NCBI RefSeq assembly: GCF_030418165.1
Contig: NZ_JAUHTQ010000004.1
Location: 1 to 64,000, forward strand
Origin: Ureibacillus aquaedulcis
GTDB taxonomy: Bacteria; Bacillota; Bacilli; Bacillales_A; Planococcaceae
Direction: 5' to 3'
Length of the DNA: 64,000 bases
The position numbers were made by a program, and so were the translations under genes. How positions within the stretch are numbered: position 1 is the first letter of the stretch; every line of letters starts with the position of its first letter. Shown one piece after another: positions 1 to 9,432 of this stretch. Under the pieces are notes generated by a model that was not told the origin of the DNA, ran no database searches, and saw only the letters and a program-made list of their open reading frames with translations.

Positions 1-22
1 TTGAAGAAGTTGCTTTTTTCAT

Positions 23-1273
23 TTATGCTCTTGATTGTTTTAACTCTGCATTGACTGCTTCGTCAAATTCTTTTTCTGATTTCGAAACAACTACTGCTGC
101 TACACCGTTACCAATTAAGTTCGTTACAGCACGAGCTTCTGACATGAAACGGTCAACCCCGATTAATAGCGCAATCCCTTCAACCGGAATCATTGGGAAG
201 GCAGCTAAAGTTGCTGCAAGCGTGATGAATCCTGAGCCTGTTACTCCAGCTGCGCCTTTAGATGTAATCATTAGGATACCTAGTAGAGTGATGATTTGAA
301 CCCAAGTTAGTTCTACGCTATAAGCTTGTGCGATGAATAATGCGGCCATTGATAGGTAAATTGCTGTACCGTCCAAGTTGAATGAATAACCTGTAGGAAC
401 AACTAAACCTACAACTTGCTTAGAGCAGCCATATCTTTCTAGTTTACGCATCATTGATGGCAGGGCAGACTCGGATGAAGATGTACCGATTACCAAGAAA
501 ATTTCATCCTTAATATAAGCGATAAATTTAAAGATATTAAAGCCGTAGAATTTCGCGATGGAACCTAGGACTAGAATAAGGAATAGTGCCATTGTAATAT
601 AAACGGCCGCCATTAAGAATCCCAAGTTTCCAAGAGCTTCTAAACCAAAGTGACCAATCGTGTAAGCCATTGCACCGAATGCACCAATTGGAGAGAACTT
701 CATAACCATACCAACGATTTTAAAGAAAATTTCTGAAACTTGTTCAAAGAAAGTAATTACTGGTTTCGATTTTTCACCAAGAGCTGCTGCTGCCATACCG
801 AATAGTACAGCTGCGAATAATGTAGGCAATAATTCGCCGTTGGCTAATGCGCCAACAAAGTTTGATGGAATAATACTTGCAATGAAAGCACCAATCCCAT
901 GTTCTTGGTTTGCTGCTGCTTCTGTATATTGCGAAACATCCGAACTATTAGCAGAGTCTACATTCATTCCATCGCCTGCGTTAACTAGAAGCGCAACAGC
1001 GATACCAATCGCAAGTGCAATTGTAGAGACAACCTCAAAATAAATTAATGCTTTACCCCCGATTTTACCGACTTTCTTCATATCACCCATTGCCCCGATT
1101 CCGATAGCAACAGTTAAGAAGATAATTGGCGCAATTAACATCTTGATTAATTTTATGAATAAATCCGCTAATACTTTCAGGCTTGCACCGAACTCCGGCC
1201 AAATCGCCCCAACGATAATACCTAAAATGATTGCAATAATAACTTGGGCAGTCAAGTTCTTAAATAATTTCAT
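23..1273 (-). CDS. dctP: C4-dicarboxylate:cation symporter DctP/DctA
   Basis: A 416-residue integral membrane symporter of the DAACS (glutamate/dicarboxylate) family, expected to import succinate, fumarate or malate with Na+ or H+. About eight hydrophobic segments are visible. The serine-rich GTSSSES hairpin lies near residues 263-269, NLDGT near 299-303, and the D-R-x-x-S-E-A-R segment near 374-381; this combination is typical of DctA rather than glutamate (GltP) transporters. The start is supported by an AGGAGG site on the minus strand just upstream. dctB, dctS and dctR lie next to it, the gene set known as dctB-dctS-dctR-dctP in B. subtilis, so the substrate assignment is firm; the divergent arrangement differs from that species. 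Confidence 0.92.
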   Translation of the reverse strand: MKLFKNLTAQVIIAIILGIIVGAIWPEFGASLKVLADLFIKLIKMLIAPIIFLTVAIGIGAMGDMKKVGKIGGKALIYFEVVSTIALAIGIAVALLVNAGDGMNVDSANSSDVSQYTEAAANQEHGIGAFIASIIPSNFVGALANGELLPTLFAAVLFGMAAAALGEKSKPVITFFEQVSEIFFKIVGMVMKFSPIGAFGAMAYTIGHFGLEALGNLGFLMAAVYITMALFLILVLGSIAKFYGFNIFKFIAYIKDEIFLVIGTSSSESALPSMMRKLERYGCSKQVVGLVVPTGYSFNLDGTAIYLSMAALFIAQAYSVELTWVQIITLLGILMITSKGAAGVTGSGFITLAATLAAFPMIPVEGIALLIGVDRFMSEARAVTNLIGNGVAAVVVSKSEKEFDEAVNAELKQSRA

Positions 1274-1504
1274 TTCTCACCCATCCTCCTTATAAACTAA
1301 TTCAGCAATAATGATATCGCTTTCAATATCTGAAACTATCATAACTCATCGTTTTCAAAAAATACTGTTTAGTTTTTAAAGGTTATATCGTTCATTTTGT
1401 TCTATAACATGTGAAAATGCTCACAAAATGCCATATATCAATGTTCTACCTGTTATAATACTATCTCTAGAATGCTGAATAGTGTTATAGTACAAATGTT
1501 GTAT

Positions 1505-1540
1505 AGATAAAAAAAACTACCTTTTTCGCAAGGTAGTGTA
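1505..1540 (-). terminator. Intrinsic terminator of dctB
   Basis: Read on the minus strand, an 8-bp perfect stem (ACTACCTT at 1516-1523 against AAGGTAGT at 1530-1537) with a 6-nt loop is followed by an unbroken run of T. It lies 30 nt beyond the dctB stop. Confidence 0.8.
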
Positions 1541-1566
1541 ATATTGTTCATTTTGTTCGTTGTGAA

Positions 1567-2613
1567 TCAGTTTGATCTTATCTCTTTTAAAAGAGCTTCG
1601 AGATAATGGCTATTAATTTTCTTTTCGTAACGTGAATAAATTGGATTTAATTTTTCTTTCCAGGCGTTTTTTGTTTGTTCATCCAATTCATAAATATTCA
1701 CATTTGGATTGGCTTTTAAATACGATAAGTTTTCTTCATTAAATAACTCAGCCCGTTCAAATTGCCAGTCCTGCATTTCTTCAAGCGAATCCGTGATGAT
1801 AGTTTGAATTTCTTCATCCAGGCTATTCCAAAAATCTTCATTGATCATGACGGCATAGGCCAGAATCCCGTGATTTGAAAGGGTAATATGATTTTCCATC
1901 GTATGGAATTGCTTTGAGTAAATATTCGAAATTGTATTTTCTTGTGCATCTACAATATTATTCTTTAAGTCGGAGTAGACCTGGCCAAATGGAATGGCAA
2001 TTGGTTTAGCATCCAGAAGATGAAATTGTTCCTGTAAAATGTCACCCGACATCATTCGCACACGCTGTCCTTTAAATTGCTCCACTTCGATAATAGGGGA
2101 AGTAGAGGCAATCTGCTTAAAACCATTGTTCCAGAAAGTCAATCCCTTTACATTAATTCTTTCAAGCTCCTGTAAGAGTGATTTACTTGTGTCTCCATTT
2201 AAGACCTTTTTTAATTGTTCATTACTTTCTATGATAAAAGGCAGATCTAGTACTTGCCAATTAGGTAATGTGTTTGTCACCTTTGAACTTGTCGGGGCAA
2301 TCATTTGTACTTCGTTATCGCGAAGTGCTTCCAATTCATTTTCATCATTATATAGCATGCTATTAGGATAGATTTGAACAACTACTCTGCCATTGCTTTT
2401 TTCTTCAACTAACTCTTTAAATTTCTCGGCTGCAATTCCTTTAGGGGTATTTTCAGCCACTACATGGCTAAAGCTAATCGTTATTTGTTCATTCAAACCT
2501 TGTTGTTCGTCGTCATAAGGAAGTGTGGAAGTTGAAAAAATACTTTGACGGTAGCTAAATAGTACGATTAAGATAATGATGGTAATAAAAGATCCAGTTA
2601 GAAATAATTTCAT
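1567..2613 (-). CDS. dctB: TRAP-type dicarboxylate-binding protein DctB
   Basis: About 348 residues. I place the start at the ATG at 2613, which has GGTGA six bases upstream and begins directly with a signal or anchor helix (MKLFLTGSF then a hydrophobic run); the reading frame extends 30 codons further but has no ribosome site there. No lipobox is visible, so the protein may stay membrane-anchored. The mature part matches the DctP/SBP family of TRAP solute-binding proteins (FSHVVAENTPKG near the start, then the L-P-F motif). No TRAP membrane subunits accompany it. In B. subtilis the equivalent DctB acts as an extracellular co-sensor with DctS, which the adjacent dctS supports. It could alternatively feed DctP directly. 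Confidence 0.85.
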   Translation of the reverse strand: MKLFLTGSFITIIILIVLFSYRQSIFSTSTLPYDDEQQGLNEQITISFSHVVAENTPKGIAAEKFKELVEEKSNGRVVVQIYPNSMLYNDENELEALRDNEVQMIAPTSSKVTNTLPNWQVLDLPFIIESNEQLKKVLNGDTSKSLLQELERINVKGLTFWNNGFKQIASTSPIIEVEQFKGQRVRMMSGDILQEQFHLLDAKPIAIPFGQVYSDLKNNIVDAQENTISNIYSKQFHTMENHITLSNHGILAYAVMINEDFWNSLDEEIQTIITDSLEEMQDWQFERAELFNEENLSYLKANPNVNIYELDEQTKNAWKEKLNPIYSRYEKKINSHYLEALLKEIRSN

Positions 2614-2745
2614 TTTTTTCACCACATGACTAAAATTAATATTGAGTATCGGAACAGACAAATTTAGGTAAAGTCCACAATATTTATAGATAATTATATA
2701 CATTAAAACAATAATGTAACAGTTTTATTTAAAGGAGAGACAACC

Positions 2746-4344
2746 ATGAAAATACGAAAATTATCGGTGAACCAGAAAATCATGATGTTAACATTTTTCA
2801 TAATTGTCTTTTCTTTTTTAATTGCTGGCACCTTTGTTATTGGAAGTTTATTAAAAGAAAAAGAAGAAGATATTGGACAAGAAGCAATGCTTGTAGCTCG
2901 TACTGTTGCAAATTTACCTGAAATTAAAACACTATTGCAAAGTAATGACTTTGAGACAGCATCCGCAACAATTAACGAAATGGTAGAGGAAATCCGCTTT
3001 ATAAATCAAGCAGATTATATTGTTATAATGGATATTGATCGTAAAAAGTACTCCCATCCATCGAGTCGGGAAATCGGACAGGTAAGCAAATCATCGGATA
3101 TGGATCCGGCTTTTGTTGAACATTATTATTTATCCAAAGCAAATGGCGACCAAGGAACAACAATCCGAGCTTTTGTACCCATTATGAATGAGTTTAATAT
3201 CCAAGTTGGGGTAGCACTGGTAGGATTTATACTGCCCTCCGCAACTCAGATTTTTACTGATTATCAAAGCGAAATATTGATTACCATTGCAATTTCCGTT
3301 CTCTTCAGCATTTGGGGAGCGCATACACTTGGAAGACATATAAAGTTGCAGATGTTTGGTCTTGAACCGCATGAAATCTCCAAACTGTATGTAGAAAGAA
3401 CGGAAACTTTCAATGCCATGCATGAGGGGATTATTGCGGTAGATAAAGATTTGAATATTACTATTTTCAATAAAAAGGCAAGTGAGATTTTAGGGGTTGA
3501 AGGGGAACATTCCCTTTATATAGGGAAAAATATTTATGATGTATTACCTGATACTCGATTGCCCGAGATTGTCCTTTCCGGAAAGCCGGTATACGACCAG
3601 GAAATTTATGTGAATGAACACAGTATTTTAAGCAACAGGATTCCCATACTTGTGAATGGAAAAAAGGTAGGGGCAGTCGCGGTCTTCAAGGATTTAACTG
3701 CCTTTAAACAATTGGCGGAAGAACTAACAGGCGTAAAAGCCTTTGTACAAGCATTAAGAGTGCAGACCCATGAATACAAGAATAAGTTGCATACCATCTC
3801 GGGGTTGTTGCATTTAGGACATATTAAACAGGCATTGGAGTATTTATCCCAAGTGCAGGATGAACATGATACAGTAACAAAATTTCTAAATGAGCGTATT
3901 TACAATGAAAATATTTCCGGATTATTATTAAGTAAGATAAGCCGGGGTAAAGAGCTTGGAATCGCAGTAAACCTGGATAAGGAAAGTAAATTTACAAAAT
4001 TTCCCGAAAAACTGGATCATCACGATTTTGTTGTGTTATTTGGAAATTTAATCGAAAATGCTTTTGATTCATTCAGTTCGGTTTACGGAGAGGAAAAAGA
4101 AATTAACATATCGATAGATGATAATGATGGCATGCTTGCTATTTTAATAAGCGACAACGGAGCCGGAATGTCCGAAGAGATACAAAACCATATTTTTGAG
4201 AGTGGGTTTTCAACAAAGGACAAAGAGGGTAGGGGAATCGGCCTCTATTTAGTCAATGAAATCGTACAGAAAGGCAATGGTACAATAGAAGTAACGAGTG
4301 AAATAAATAAAGGGACGACATTTATCATTACATTCGAAATTTAA
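2746..4344 (+). CDS. dctS: CitA/DcuS-type sensor histidine kinase DctS
   Basis: A 532-residue membrane sensor kinase. TM1 is at about residues 11-34 and TM2 at about 176-196; the extracellular loop between them is the PASC-type ligand domain of the CitA/DcuS family. A cytoplasmic PAS follows (about 215-320). The phospho-acceptor is His342 in THEYKNKLH, followed by the N box (NLIENAFD, 434-441), DNGAGM (470-475) and GRGIGL (495-500). The start has an AAGGAGAG site. dctR follows after 14 nt, so they are co-transcribed. Expected to sense C4-dicarboxylates, possibly with DctB, and to phosphorylate DctR. Confidence 0.93.
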   Translation: MKIRKLSVNQKIMMLTFFIIVFSFLIAGTFVIGSLLKEKEEDIGQEAMLVARTVANLPEIKTLLQSNDFETASATINEMVEEIRFINQADYIVIMDIDRKKYSHPSSREIGQVSKSSDMDPAFVEHYYLSKANGDQGTTIRAFVPIMNEFNIQVGVALVGFILPSATQIFTDYQSEILITIAISVLFSIWGAHTLGRHIKLQMFGLEPHEISKLYVERTETFNAMHEGIIAVDKDLNITIFNKKASEILGVEGEHSLYIGKNIYDVLPDTRLPEIVLSGKPVYDQEIYVNEHSILSNRIPILVNGKKVGAVAVFKDLTAFKQLAEELTGVKAFVQALRVQTHEYKNKLHTISGLLHLGHIKQALEYLSQVQDEHDTVTKFLNERIYNENISGLLLSKISRGKELGIAVNLDKESKFTKFPEKLDHHDFVVLFGNLIENAFDSFSSVYGEEKEINISIDDNDGMLAILISDNGAGMSEEIQNHIFESGFSTKDKEGRGIGLYLVNEIVQKGNGTIEVTSEINKGTTFIITFEI

Positions 4345-4358
4345 GGGGGAATTCATCG

Positions 4359-5057
4359 TTGGAGTCGATTAAAGTATTGCTTGTAGAAGATGACCCAATG
4401 GTAAGGGAAGTAAATCGACAATTTATCGAGCGTGTAGAAGGGTTCAAAATCATCGCTATGTGCAGTAATGGGGAGGAAGGCTATAACCAGATTATTGCAC
4501 TGAGGCCCGATTTGGTCATTATGGATATCTTTATGCCCGAACAAGATGGGTTAATTACGCTTAGAAAAATACGTAATTCGAATTTGCCTGTTGATGTGAT
4601 TACTGTAACAGCAGCAAATGATATGCAAACAATTCAACAAATCCTGCATTTAGGTGTTTATGATTATATTATGAAGCCGTTTACCTTTGAAAGGATGCAG
4701 CAAACTTTATTAAATTATTGTAACTTTAAAATGAAGACATTTGGTGTCCAGGATATTACACAGAAGGAATTGGATGAGATGATTCATCCATATCGCGAGA
4801 TGGATGAATCCACCGGAAACGAACCTACATTGATGACTGAATTGCCAAAAGGATTTAATCGAACAACTTTAGATAAAGTTCTCCTTTTTGTAAAAGCATC
4901 CAAGGAGGGGGTATCAGCAGATGAAGTGGCCGCAGGTATCGGTGTCGCTCGCGTTACGGCACGAAGGTATCTGGACTTTCTGGAAAAACAAAATTTTATC
5001 CAGGTAGATGTACATTATGGCGGGGTTGGCAGGCCAATCAACCATTATTATGTATAA
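4359..5057 (+). CDS. dctR: Response regulator DctR (CitB/DcuR family)
   Basis: 232 residues; TTG start preceded by AAGGGGGA. The receiver domain has the acidic pair Asp11-Asp12, phospho-acceptor Asp56 (VIMDIFMP) and a conserved Lys in the YIMKPF loop. The C-terminal half carries a helix-turn-helix of the CitB type (S-A-D-E-V-A...R-V-T-A-R-R-Y). It lies 14 nt after dctS and closes the operon. Its targets are most likely the promoters of dctB and dctP, upstream and divergent; a 13-bp repeat near 1390 and 1546 is a candidate element. Confidence 0.92.
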   Translation: MESIKVLLVEDDPMVREVNRQFIERVEGFKIIAMCSNGEEGYNQIIALRPDLVIMDIFMPEQDGLITLRKIRNSNLPVDVITVTAANDMQTIQQILHLGVYDYIMKPFTFERMQQTLLNYCNFKMKTFGVQDITQKELDEMIHPYREMDESTGNEPTLMTELPKGFNRTTLDKVLLFVKASKEGVSADEVAAGIGVARVTARRYLDFLEKQNFIQVDVHYGGVGRPINHYYV

Positions 5058-5074
5058 TCTCTATAAAAATTCAG

Positions 5075-5109
5075 TAGTCATTTCGTGATGTAGGAAATGG
5101 CTATTTTTT
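5075..5109 (+). terminator. Intrinsic terminator of dctSR
   Basis: Ten-base arms TAGTCATTTC (5075-5084) and GAAATGGCTA (5094-5103), one G-T wobble, followed by six T. Confidence 0.8.
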
Positions 5110-5279
5110 ATGTTCACAAAAGGATTGTTTTCAGGTTTTTCGAGAAGTCTCCACACATTTCCCGACCTATTTCGGATGTTGGATAAATGCTAAATCTAGT
5201 AAAAACGTACATTTAAATGCCTAATTGCATATGATACCTTAGAACAACTTCGTCTTAAGTGTAAAGAAAGGAGATTTAT

Positions 5280-5921
5280 ATGCGCCCTCAAAGTTTTCGT
5301 CAGCCCTTGCCACCCAACCGTCCTTTTAATCAGTTCCAAGGACCAAGAGGCAATTATGGAGCTAGACCACCACGATTCCCGTTCCCGCAGCCAGGAATGC
5401 AGCCGCCCCCTATCCAAGGTCAAGGTCCGGCACCTGGACTTGGGATTGGCACAGGAGGAGCTACGCCAAGATTACAATCGATTATGGATACTGCCAATAG
5501 GTTTTTGGCAACTGCACAAAGTTTTCAACCTCTAGTTCAACAAGCAACACCGATGTTTCGTAACTTACCTGCTCTCTGGAGGCTATATAAAGGGTTTCAA
5601 GGATTACCAAAGACCTCTGCTTCCAAGGATGATGAATCTGGAGAACAATTTGATTTCGATGAAAGTCTGGAAAGTCCGGAAATGTTTGCAAAACCCGAAA
5701 AGGCTGTTAAAGAAAAAACAGTTGAAAAACACAATAGACCAGAAAAACCAGCTAGACCGGAAATGTTTAAAAGACCTGCAAGACCAGCAAGCAGAGATAG
5801 ATTTGAAGAATATGATTCATTTGAATCGCCTACAATTACTGAAAGAGTAAAACCCAAAAAAGTATCGACTAGACCATCAGTCCCGAGAATCTTCCAGCCA
5901 CCCTATCATTTTGATGAATAG
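5280..5921 (+). CDS. yqfQ: VrrA/YqfQ-like proline-rich protein, probably spore-associated
   Basis: 213 residues with a strong AAAGGAG site. The N-terminal 60 residues are rich in Pro, Gly, Gln and Arg; a short conserved core follows (about residues 62-105, TANRFLATAQSFQP then LPALWRLYKGF); the C-terminal half is charged, with loose repeats of the form ARPEMFKRPARPA near residues 158-172. This composition and the position beside ispH and cshB match the YqfQ/VrrA family, where VrrA of B. anthracis carries a variable repeat. The repeats may vary in number between strains. Function is unknown; a spore-coat role is inferred from family annotation only. Confidence 0.75.
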   Translation: MRPQSFRQPLPPNRPFNQFQGPRGNYGARPPRFPFPQPGMQPPPIQGQGPAPGLGIGTGGATPRLQSIMDTANRFLATAQSFQPLVQQATPMFRNLPALWRLYKGFQGLPKTSASKDDESGEQFDFDESLESPEMFAKPEKAVKEKTVEKHNRPEKPARPEMFKRPARPASRDRFEEYDSFESPTITERVKPKKVSTRPSVPRIFQPPYHFDE

Positions 5922-5945
5922 TGAATAATAGGCTGAAAGGAAGTT

Positions 5946-5974
5946 TTGTATTAAACGTGTCGCTCCGTTATAAT
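5946..5974 (+). promoter_or_regulatory. Vegetative promoter of ispH
   Basis: TTGTAT and TATAAT separated by exactly 17 bases, 36 nt before the ispH start. A good match to the sigma-A consensus. Confidence 0.7.
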
Positions 5975-6009
5975 AGAATTATGTATGGACTACAGAAGGA
6001 GTTGACATG

Positions 6010-6978
6010 ATGCAAGTCATTAAAATAAATCCAAGAGGCTATTGTTATGGTGTAGTTGATGCAATGGTCATTGCACGGAATGCCTCTTTAGATAAAACAT
6101 TACCAAGACCAATCTATATATTAGGCATGATAGTTCACAATAAACATGTAACGGATGCTTTCGAAAGGGATGGCATCATTACACTGGATGGCGAAAACCG
6201 AAAAGAGATTATTGAACAGGTTGAATCGGGTACTGTTATTTTCACAGCGCATGGCGTTTCCCCCGAAATTCGCGAGATTGCGAGAAAAAAAGGACTTGTT
6301 TCAATTGATGCGACATGTCCAGATGTAACCGTGACACACGATCTGATCCGTGAGAAGTCTGCGGAAGGATATGATATTATCTATATCGGCAAAAAGGGAC
6401 ATCCGGAACCAGAAGGGGCTATCGGCGTCGCACCCGACCATGTTCATTTAGTGCAAAGTGAACAAGATATCGAGAACCTGCAATTGAATAACGATAAATT
6501 GCTTGTGACGAACCAAACGACAATGAGCCAATGGGATGTAAAAGCTGCAATGGATAATTTAAAAGTAAAATATCCACATATTCAAATTCATGAAGAGATT
6601 TGTCTTGCTACGCAAGTTCGACAAGAAGCCGTTGCAGAGCAAGCAGGTAAAGCGGATCTACTAATCGTTGTTGGAGATCCAAAATCAAATAACTCAAATC
6701 GCTTAACACAAGTATCCGAGGAAATTGCCAACACGCCTTCATATCGTATTGCAGACATTACAGAATTAAATCTTCAGTGGTTGGAGGGAATTGAAACTGT
6801 TGCAGTGACTGCCGGGGCATCTACACCAACCCCGATCGTAAAAGAGGTCATTACGTTCTTGGAGAAATTCAACCCTCAAGTTCCATCAACACATGAAATT
6901 AATCGAACAGTGACAATAGATAAAATTCTGCCAAAAATTAAAGAACCAAAACCAGTTGAAAAAATTATGCCCTATTAA
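6010..6978 (+). CDS. ispH: 4-hydroxy-3-methylbut-2-enyl diphosphate reductase
   Basis: 322 residues. Two ATG codons are adjacent (6007, 6010); the second has the better spacing (8 nt) from the AAGGAG site. IspH makes IPP and DMAPP in the last step of the MEP isoprenoid pathway using a [4Fe-4S] cluster. The three cluster cysteines are visible in Y-C-Y-G-V near residue 12, D-A-T-C-P-D, and E-I-C-L-A-T. The E-N/T-Q-T-T-M-S active-site segment is present (NQTTMS). IspG, the preceding pathway enzyme, is also in this window, so both iron-sulphur enzymes of the pathway lie within 20 kb. Confidence 0.96.
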   Translation: MQVIKINPRGYCYGVVDAMVIARNASLDKTLPRPIYILGMIVHNKHVTDAFERDGIITLDGENRKEIIEQVESGTVIFTAHGVSPEIREIARKKGLVSIDATCPDVTVTHDLIREKSAEGYDIIYIGKKGHPEPEGAIGVAPDHVHLVQSEQDIENLQLNNDKLLVTNQTTMSQWDVKAAMDNLKVKYPHIQIHEEICLATQVRQEAVAEQAGKADLLIVVGDPKSNNSNRLTQVSEEIANTPSYRIADITELNLQWLEGIETVAVTAGASTPTPIVKEVITFLEKFNPQVPSTHEINRTVTIDKILPKIKEPKPVEKIMPY

Positions 6979-6994
6979 AATGGGGTAAACTAAA

Positions 6995-7022
6995 AAATCA
7001 GGAACATTCCTGGTTTTTTTAT
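6995..7022 (+). terminator. Intrinsic terminator of ispH
   Basis: ATCAGGAA/TTCCTGGT stem closed by a tight loop, then seven T. Confidence 0.75.
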
Positions 7023-7156
7023 TTTGCTTACGGTTCATTTGAGCGAATAGCTTAAATATTCGAAAAGCCTTGATGCAGCTTGAGTTCGACATTAGTTTAG
7101 TTGTTCTTTGTTCATAATAGATGGTACAATATGAAACATATTAGGAGGTACGAAAA

Positions 7157-8455
7157 ATGTCGAAGTACTCAGATTATGATTTTAGGCCATTTTTAAAGGA
7201 AGCAATTTCAAAACTTGGCTTTGAAGAACCAACACCCATTCAAAAGGAAATGATTCCGCTGATTCTAAAAGGGAAAAGTGCTATTGGACAAGCACACACC
7301 GGGACAGGGAAAACACATAGCTTTCTATTGCCGATTGTTCAACGCCTGAATGAAGAGAAACAAGAGGTGCAAGCGGTAATAACTTCTCCGACGAGAGAGC
7401 TTGCACAGCAAATTTTCGATGCATTAAGCGTGTTAATCGAAGAAACAGATATTCAGGCGAAACTGTTCATTGGTGGAACAGACAAGCAAAGAACGATTGA
7501 TAAATTAAAAACACAGCCGCAAATTGTTGTAGGAACTCCGGGTCGAATTCGCGATCTAGTGAAAGAAGGGGCACTACTTGTCCATACTGCACCAATCCTG
7601 GTGGTAGATGAAGCTGACCTGGCTTTTGATATGGGATTCATCGAAGATATAGATGGTTTTGCATCCCATATGCCAGAAAAACTTGAAATGTTTGTTTTCT
7701 CCGCAACTATTCCTGAGAAATTACAACCGTTCCTGAAAAAATATATGGAAGCACCCGTCCATATCCATATGAATGATAAACGACCAGTAGCTGAAGGAAT
7801 TGATTTTGTTTTAGTTCCAGTTCGTTCAAAATCCAGAAATCGCCGTTTAGTTGAAGTAATGGAAGCAATCAATCCTTATTTAGCGGTTATTTTCTGCAAC
7901 ACTAGAAAAAATGCTGAAGCTGTTGCTGGATACCTGGCAGAGCAAGGTTACCGAGTAGGACAAATTCATGGGGATCTAAGCCCTCGCGACCGAAAGAAAA
8001 TGATGAAACAAATTCGCGATCTAGAATTCCAATACATCGTTGCAACAGACTTGGCAGCGCGTGGAATCGATATTCAAGGGATTTCCCATGTCATCAATTA
8101 TGAAATTCCGGATGATCTGGAATTCTTCATTCACCGTGTAGGACGAACAGCTCGTGCAGGAAATAAAGGAACAGCCATTACATTATTCGAGCCGGAAGAT
8201 GAAGATGCAGTAGTTCGTGTAGAAAAGATGGGGATTCCATTCGTTCAAAAAGATGTAAAAAATGGAGAATGGATCGAATTAAAAGAACGCCATGCACGCC
8301 AAAATCGAGCGAAGCATGAAAACGAAATTGACGCAATCGCAAAATCGAAGGTACGTAAACCTAAAAAGGTAAAACCAGGCTACAAACGAAATATGCGTTG
8401 GGAAATGGAAAAAATTAAAAAGAAAGAAAGACGAAAGAAAAATCGTCAAAAATAA
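7157..8455 (+). CDS. cshB: DEAD-box RNA helicase CshB
   Basis: 432 residues with a TTAGGAGG site. All helicase motifs are visible in order: Q motif (PTPIQKEM), Walker A AHTGTGKT near residues 46-53, PTRELAQQ, TPGR, DEAD in VVDEADLAF, FSATIP, ATDLAARGID and HRVGRTARAG. The C-terminal 50 residues are very basic (runs of K and R), a likely RNA-binding tail. Position between ispH and nfo matches yqfR (cshB) of B. subtilis, whose product works in RNA remodelling during cold shock and ribosome assembly. nfo follows closely and may be co-transcribed. Confidence 0.93.
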   Translation: MSKYSDYDFRPFLKEAISKLGFEEPTPIQKEMIPLILKGKSAIGQAHTGTGKTHSFLLPIVQRLNEEKQEVQAVITSPTRELAQQIFDALSVLIEETDIQAKLFIGGTDKQRTIDKLKTQPQIVVGTPGRIRDLVKEGALLVHTAPILVVDEADLAFDMGFIEDIDGFASHMPEKLEMFVFSATIPEKLQPFLKKYMEAPVHIHMNDKRPVAEGIDFVLVPVRSKSRNRRLVEVMEAINPYLAVIFCNTRKNAEAVAGYLAEQGYRVGQIHGDLSPRDRKKMMKQIRDLEFQYIVATDLAARGIDIQGISHVINYEIPDDLEFFIHRVGRTARAGNKGTAITLFEPEDEDAVVRVEKMGIPFVQKDVKNGEWIELKERHARQNRAKHENEIDAIAKSKVRKPKKVKPGYKRNMRWEMEKIKKKERRKKNRQK

Positions 8456-8497
8456 TGAAGAATCATTGTTTAGTTTAAGTTATAGGAGGACTTGAAA

Positions 8498-9385
8498 ATG
8501 TTGCTAGGTTCACACGTTTCGATGAGTGGGAAAGAAATGCTTCTAGGTTCAAGTAAAGAAGCGGCTTCCTATGGGGCGTCAACGTTCATGATTTATACTG
8601 GTGCACCGCAGAATACTCGCCGCAAAGCAATTGAAGATTTAAATATTGCAGCGGGACTCGAACATATGAAAGAAAACGGACTTTCAAACATTGTGGTTCA
8701 TGCACCATATATTATAAATATTGCAAATACCACAAAGCCTGAAACGTTTGCTTTAGGCGTCGATTTCCTGCAAAAAGAAATTGAACGCACCGCTGCTATC
8801 GGTGCAACGCAAATCGTTCTGCATCCTGGTGCCCATGTAGGTGCGGGTGTTGAGGCAGGAATTGCAAAAATTATTGAAGGCTTAAACGAGGTGCTATCCT
8901 CTGACTACCCTGTCCAGATTGCTTTGGAAACAATGGCAGGCAAGGGGACAGAAATCGGAAGATCATTTGAAGAATTAGCCCAAATTTTTGATGGCGTTAA
9001 AAACAATGAGCGTTTATCCGTCTGCTTTGATACGTGTCATACACATGATGCTGGCTATGACATCATTAACGATTTTGATGGTGTATTAGCTAAGTTCGAT
9101 CAATTAATTGGAATCGACCAAATAAAGGTTGTCCATATTAATGACAGCAAAAATGTATGTGGAGCTGGCAAAGATCGCCATGAAAATATCGGCTTTGGAC
9201 ATATTGGATTTGAAGCACTTAAATCGATTGTTCATCACGAAGCCTTTAAAGAGGTACCAAAAATACTCGAAACGCCATGGGTAGGACCTGACGCAAAGAA
9301 TAAAAAAGCACCATATAAATATGAAATTGAAATGCTTAAAACCGGGGAATATAAACCAACAGAAATCGAAGCATTACTAGTTTAA
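8498..9385 (+). CDS. nfo: Endonuclease IV (AP endonuclease)
   Basis: 295 residues from ATG at 8498; a TTG two codons upstream touches the TAGGAGGA site, while the ATG is about 7 nt away, so the ATG is preferred. TIM-barrel enzyme of the AP endonuclease 2 family that cuts 5' of abasic sites in base-excision repair, using three zinc ions. Visible metal-binding segments: GSHVSMSGK at the N terminus, [39 protein letters not shown] and [11 protein letters not shown]. Length is normal. Matches yqfS of B. subtilis, in which the enzyme protects spores; that role is inferred here. Confidence 0.96.
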   Translation: MLLGSHVSMSGKEMLLGSSKEAASYGASTFMIYTGAPQNTRRKAIEDLNIAAGLEHMKENGLSNIVVHAPYIINIANTTKPETFALGVDFLQKEIERTAAIGATQIVLHPGAHVGAGVEAGIAKIIEGLNEVLSSDYPVQIALETMAGKGTEIGRSFEELAQIFDGVKNNERLSVCFDTCHTHDAGYDIINDFDGVLAKFDQLIGIDQIKVVHINDSKNVCGAGKDRHENIGFGHIGFEALKSIVHHEAFKEVPKILETPWVGPDAKNKKAPYKYEIEMLKTGEYKPTEIEALLV

Positions 9386-9395
9386 TAAAGACTCA

Positions 9396-9432
9396 AAAAC
9401 ATCAAGCAAACTAACTTGCTTGATGTTTTTTT
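9396..9432 (+). terminator. Intrinsic terminator of cshB-nfo
   Basis: Perfect stem AACATCAAGCAA/TTGCTTGATGTT with a 5-nt loop, followed by T residues. Confidence 0.85.

Noticed and set aside
1405-1440. Minus-strand TGGCATTTTGTGAGCA resembling a sigma-54 promoter before dctP
   Set aside because: GG-N10-GC spacing is present, but the -12 TTGC is not, and DctR is not a sigma-54 activator.
7453-7872. 139-codon minus-strand frame inside cshB
   Set aside because: Antisense shadow of the helicase core; no supporting signals.
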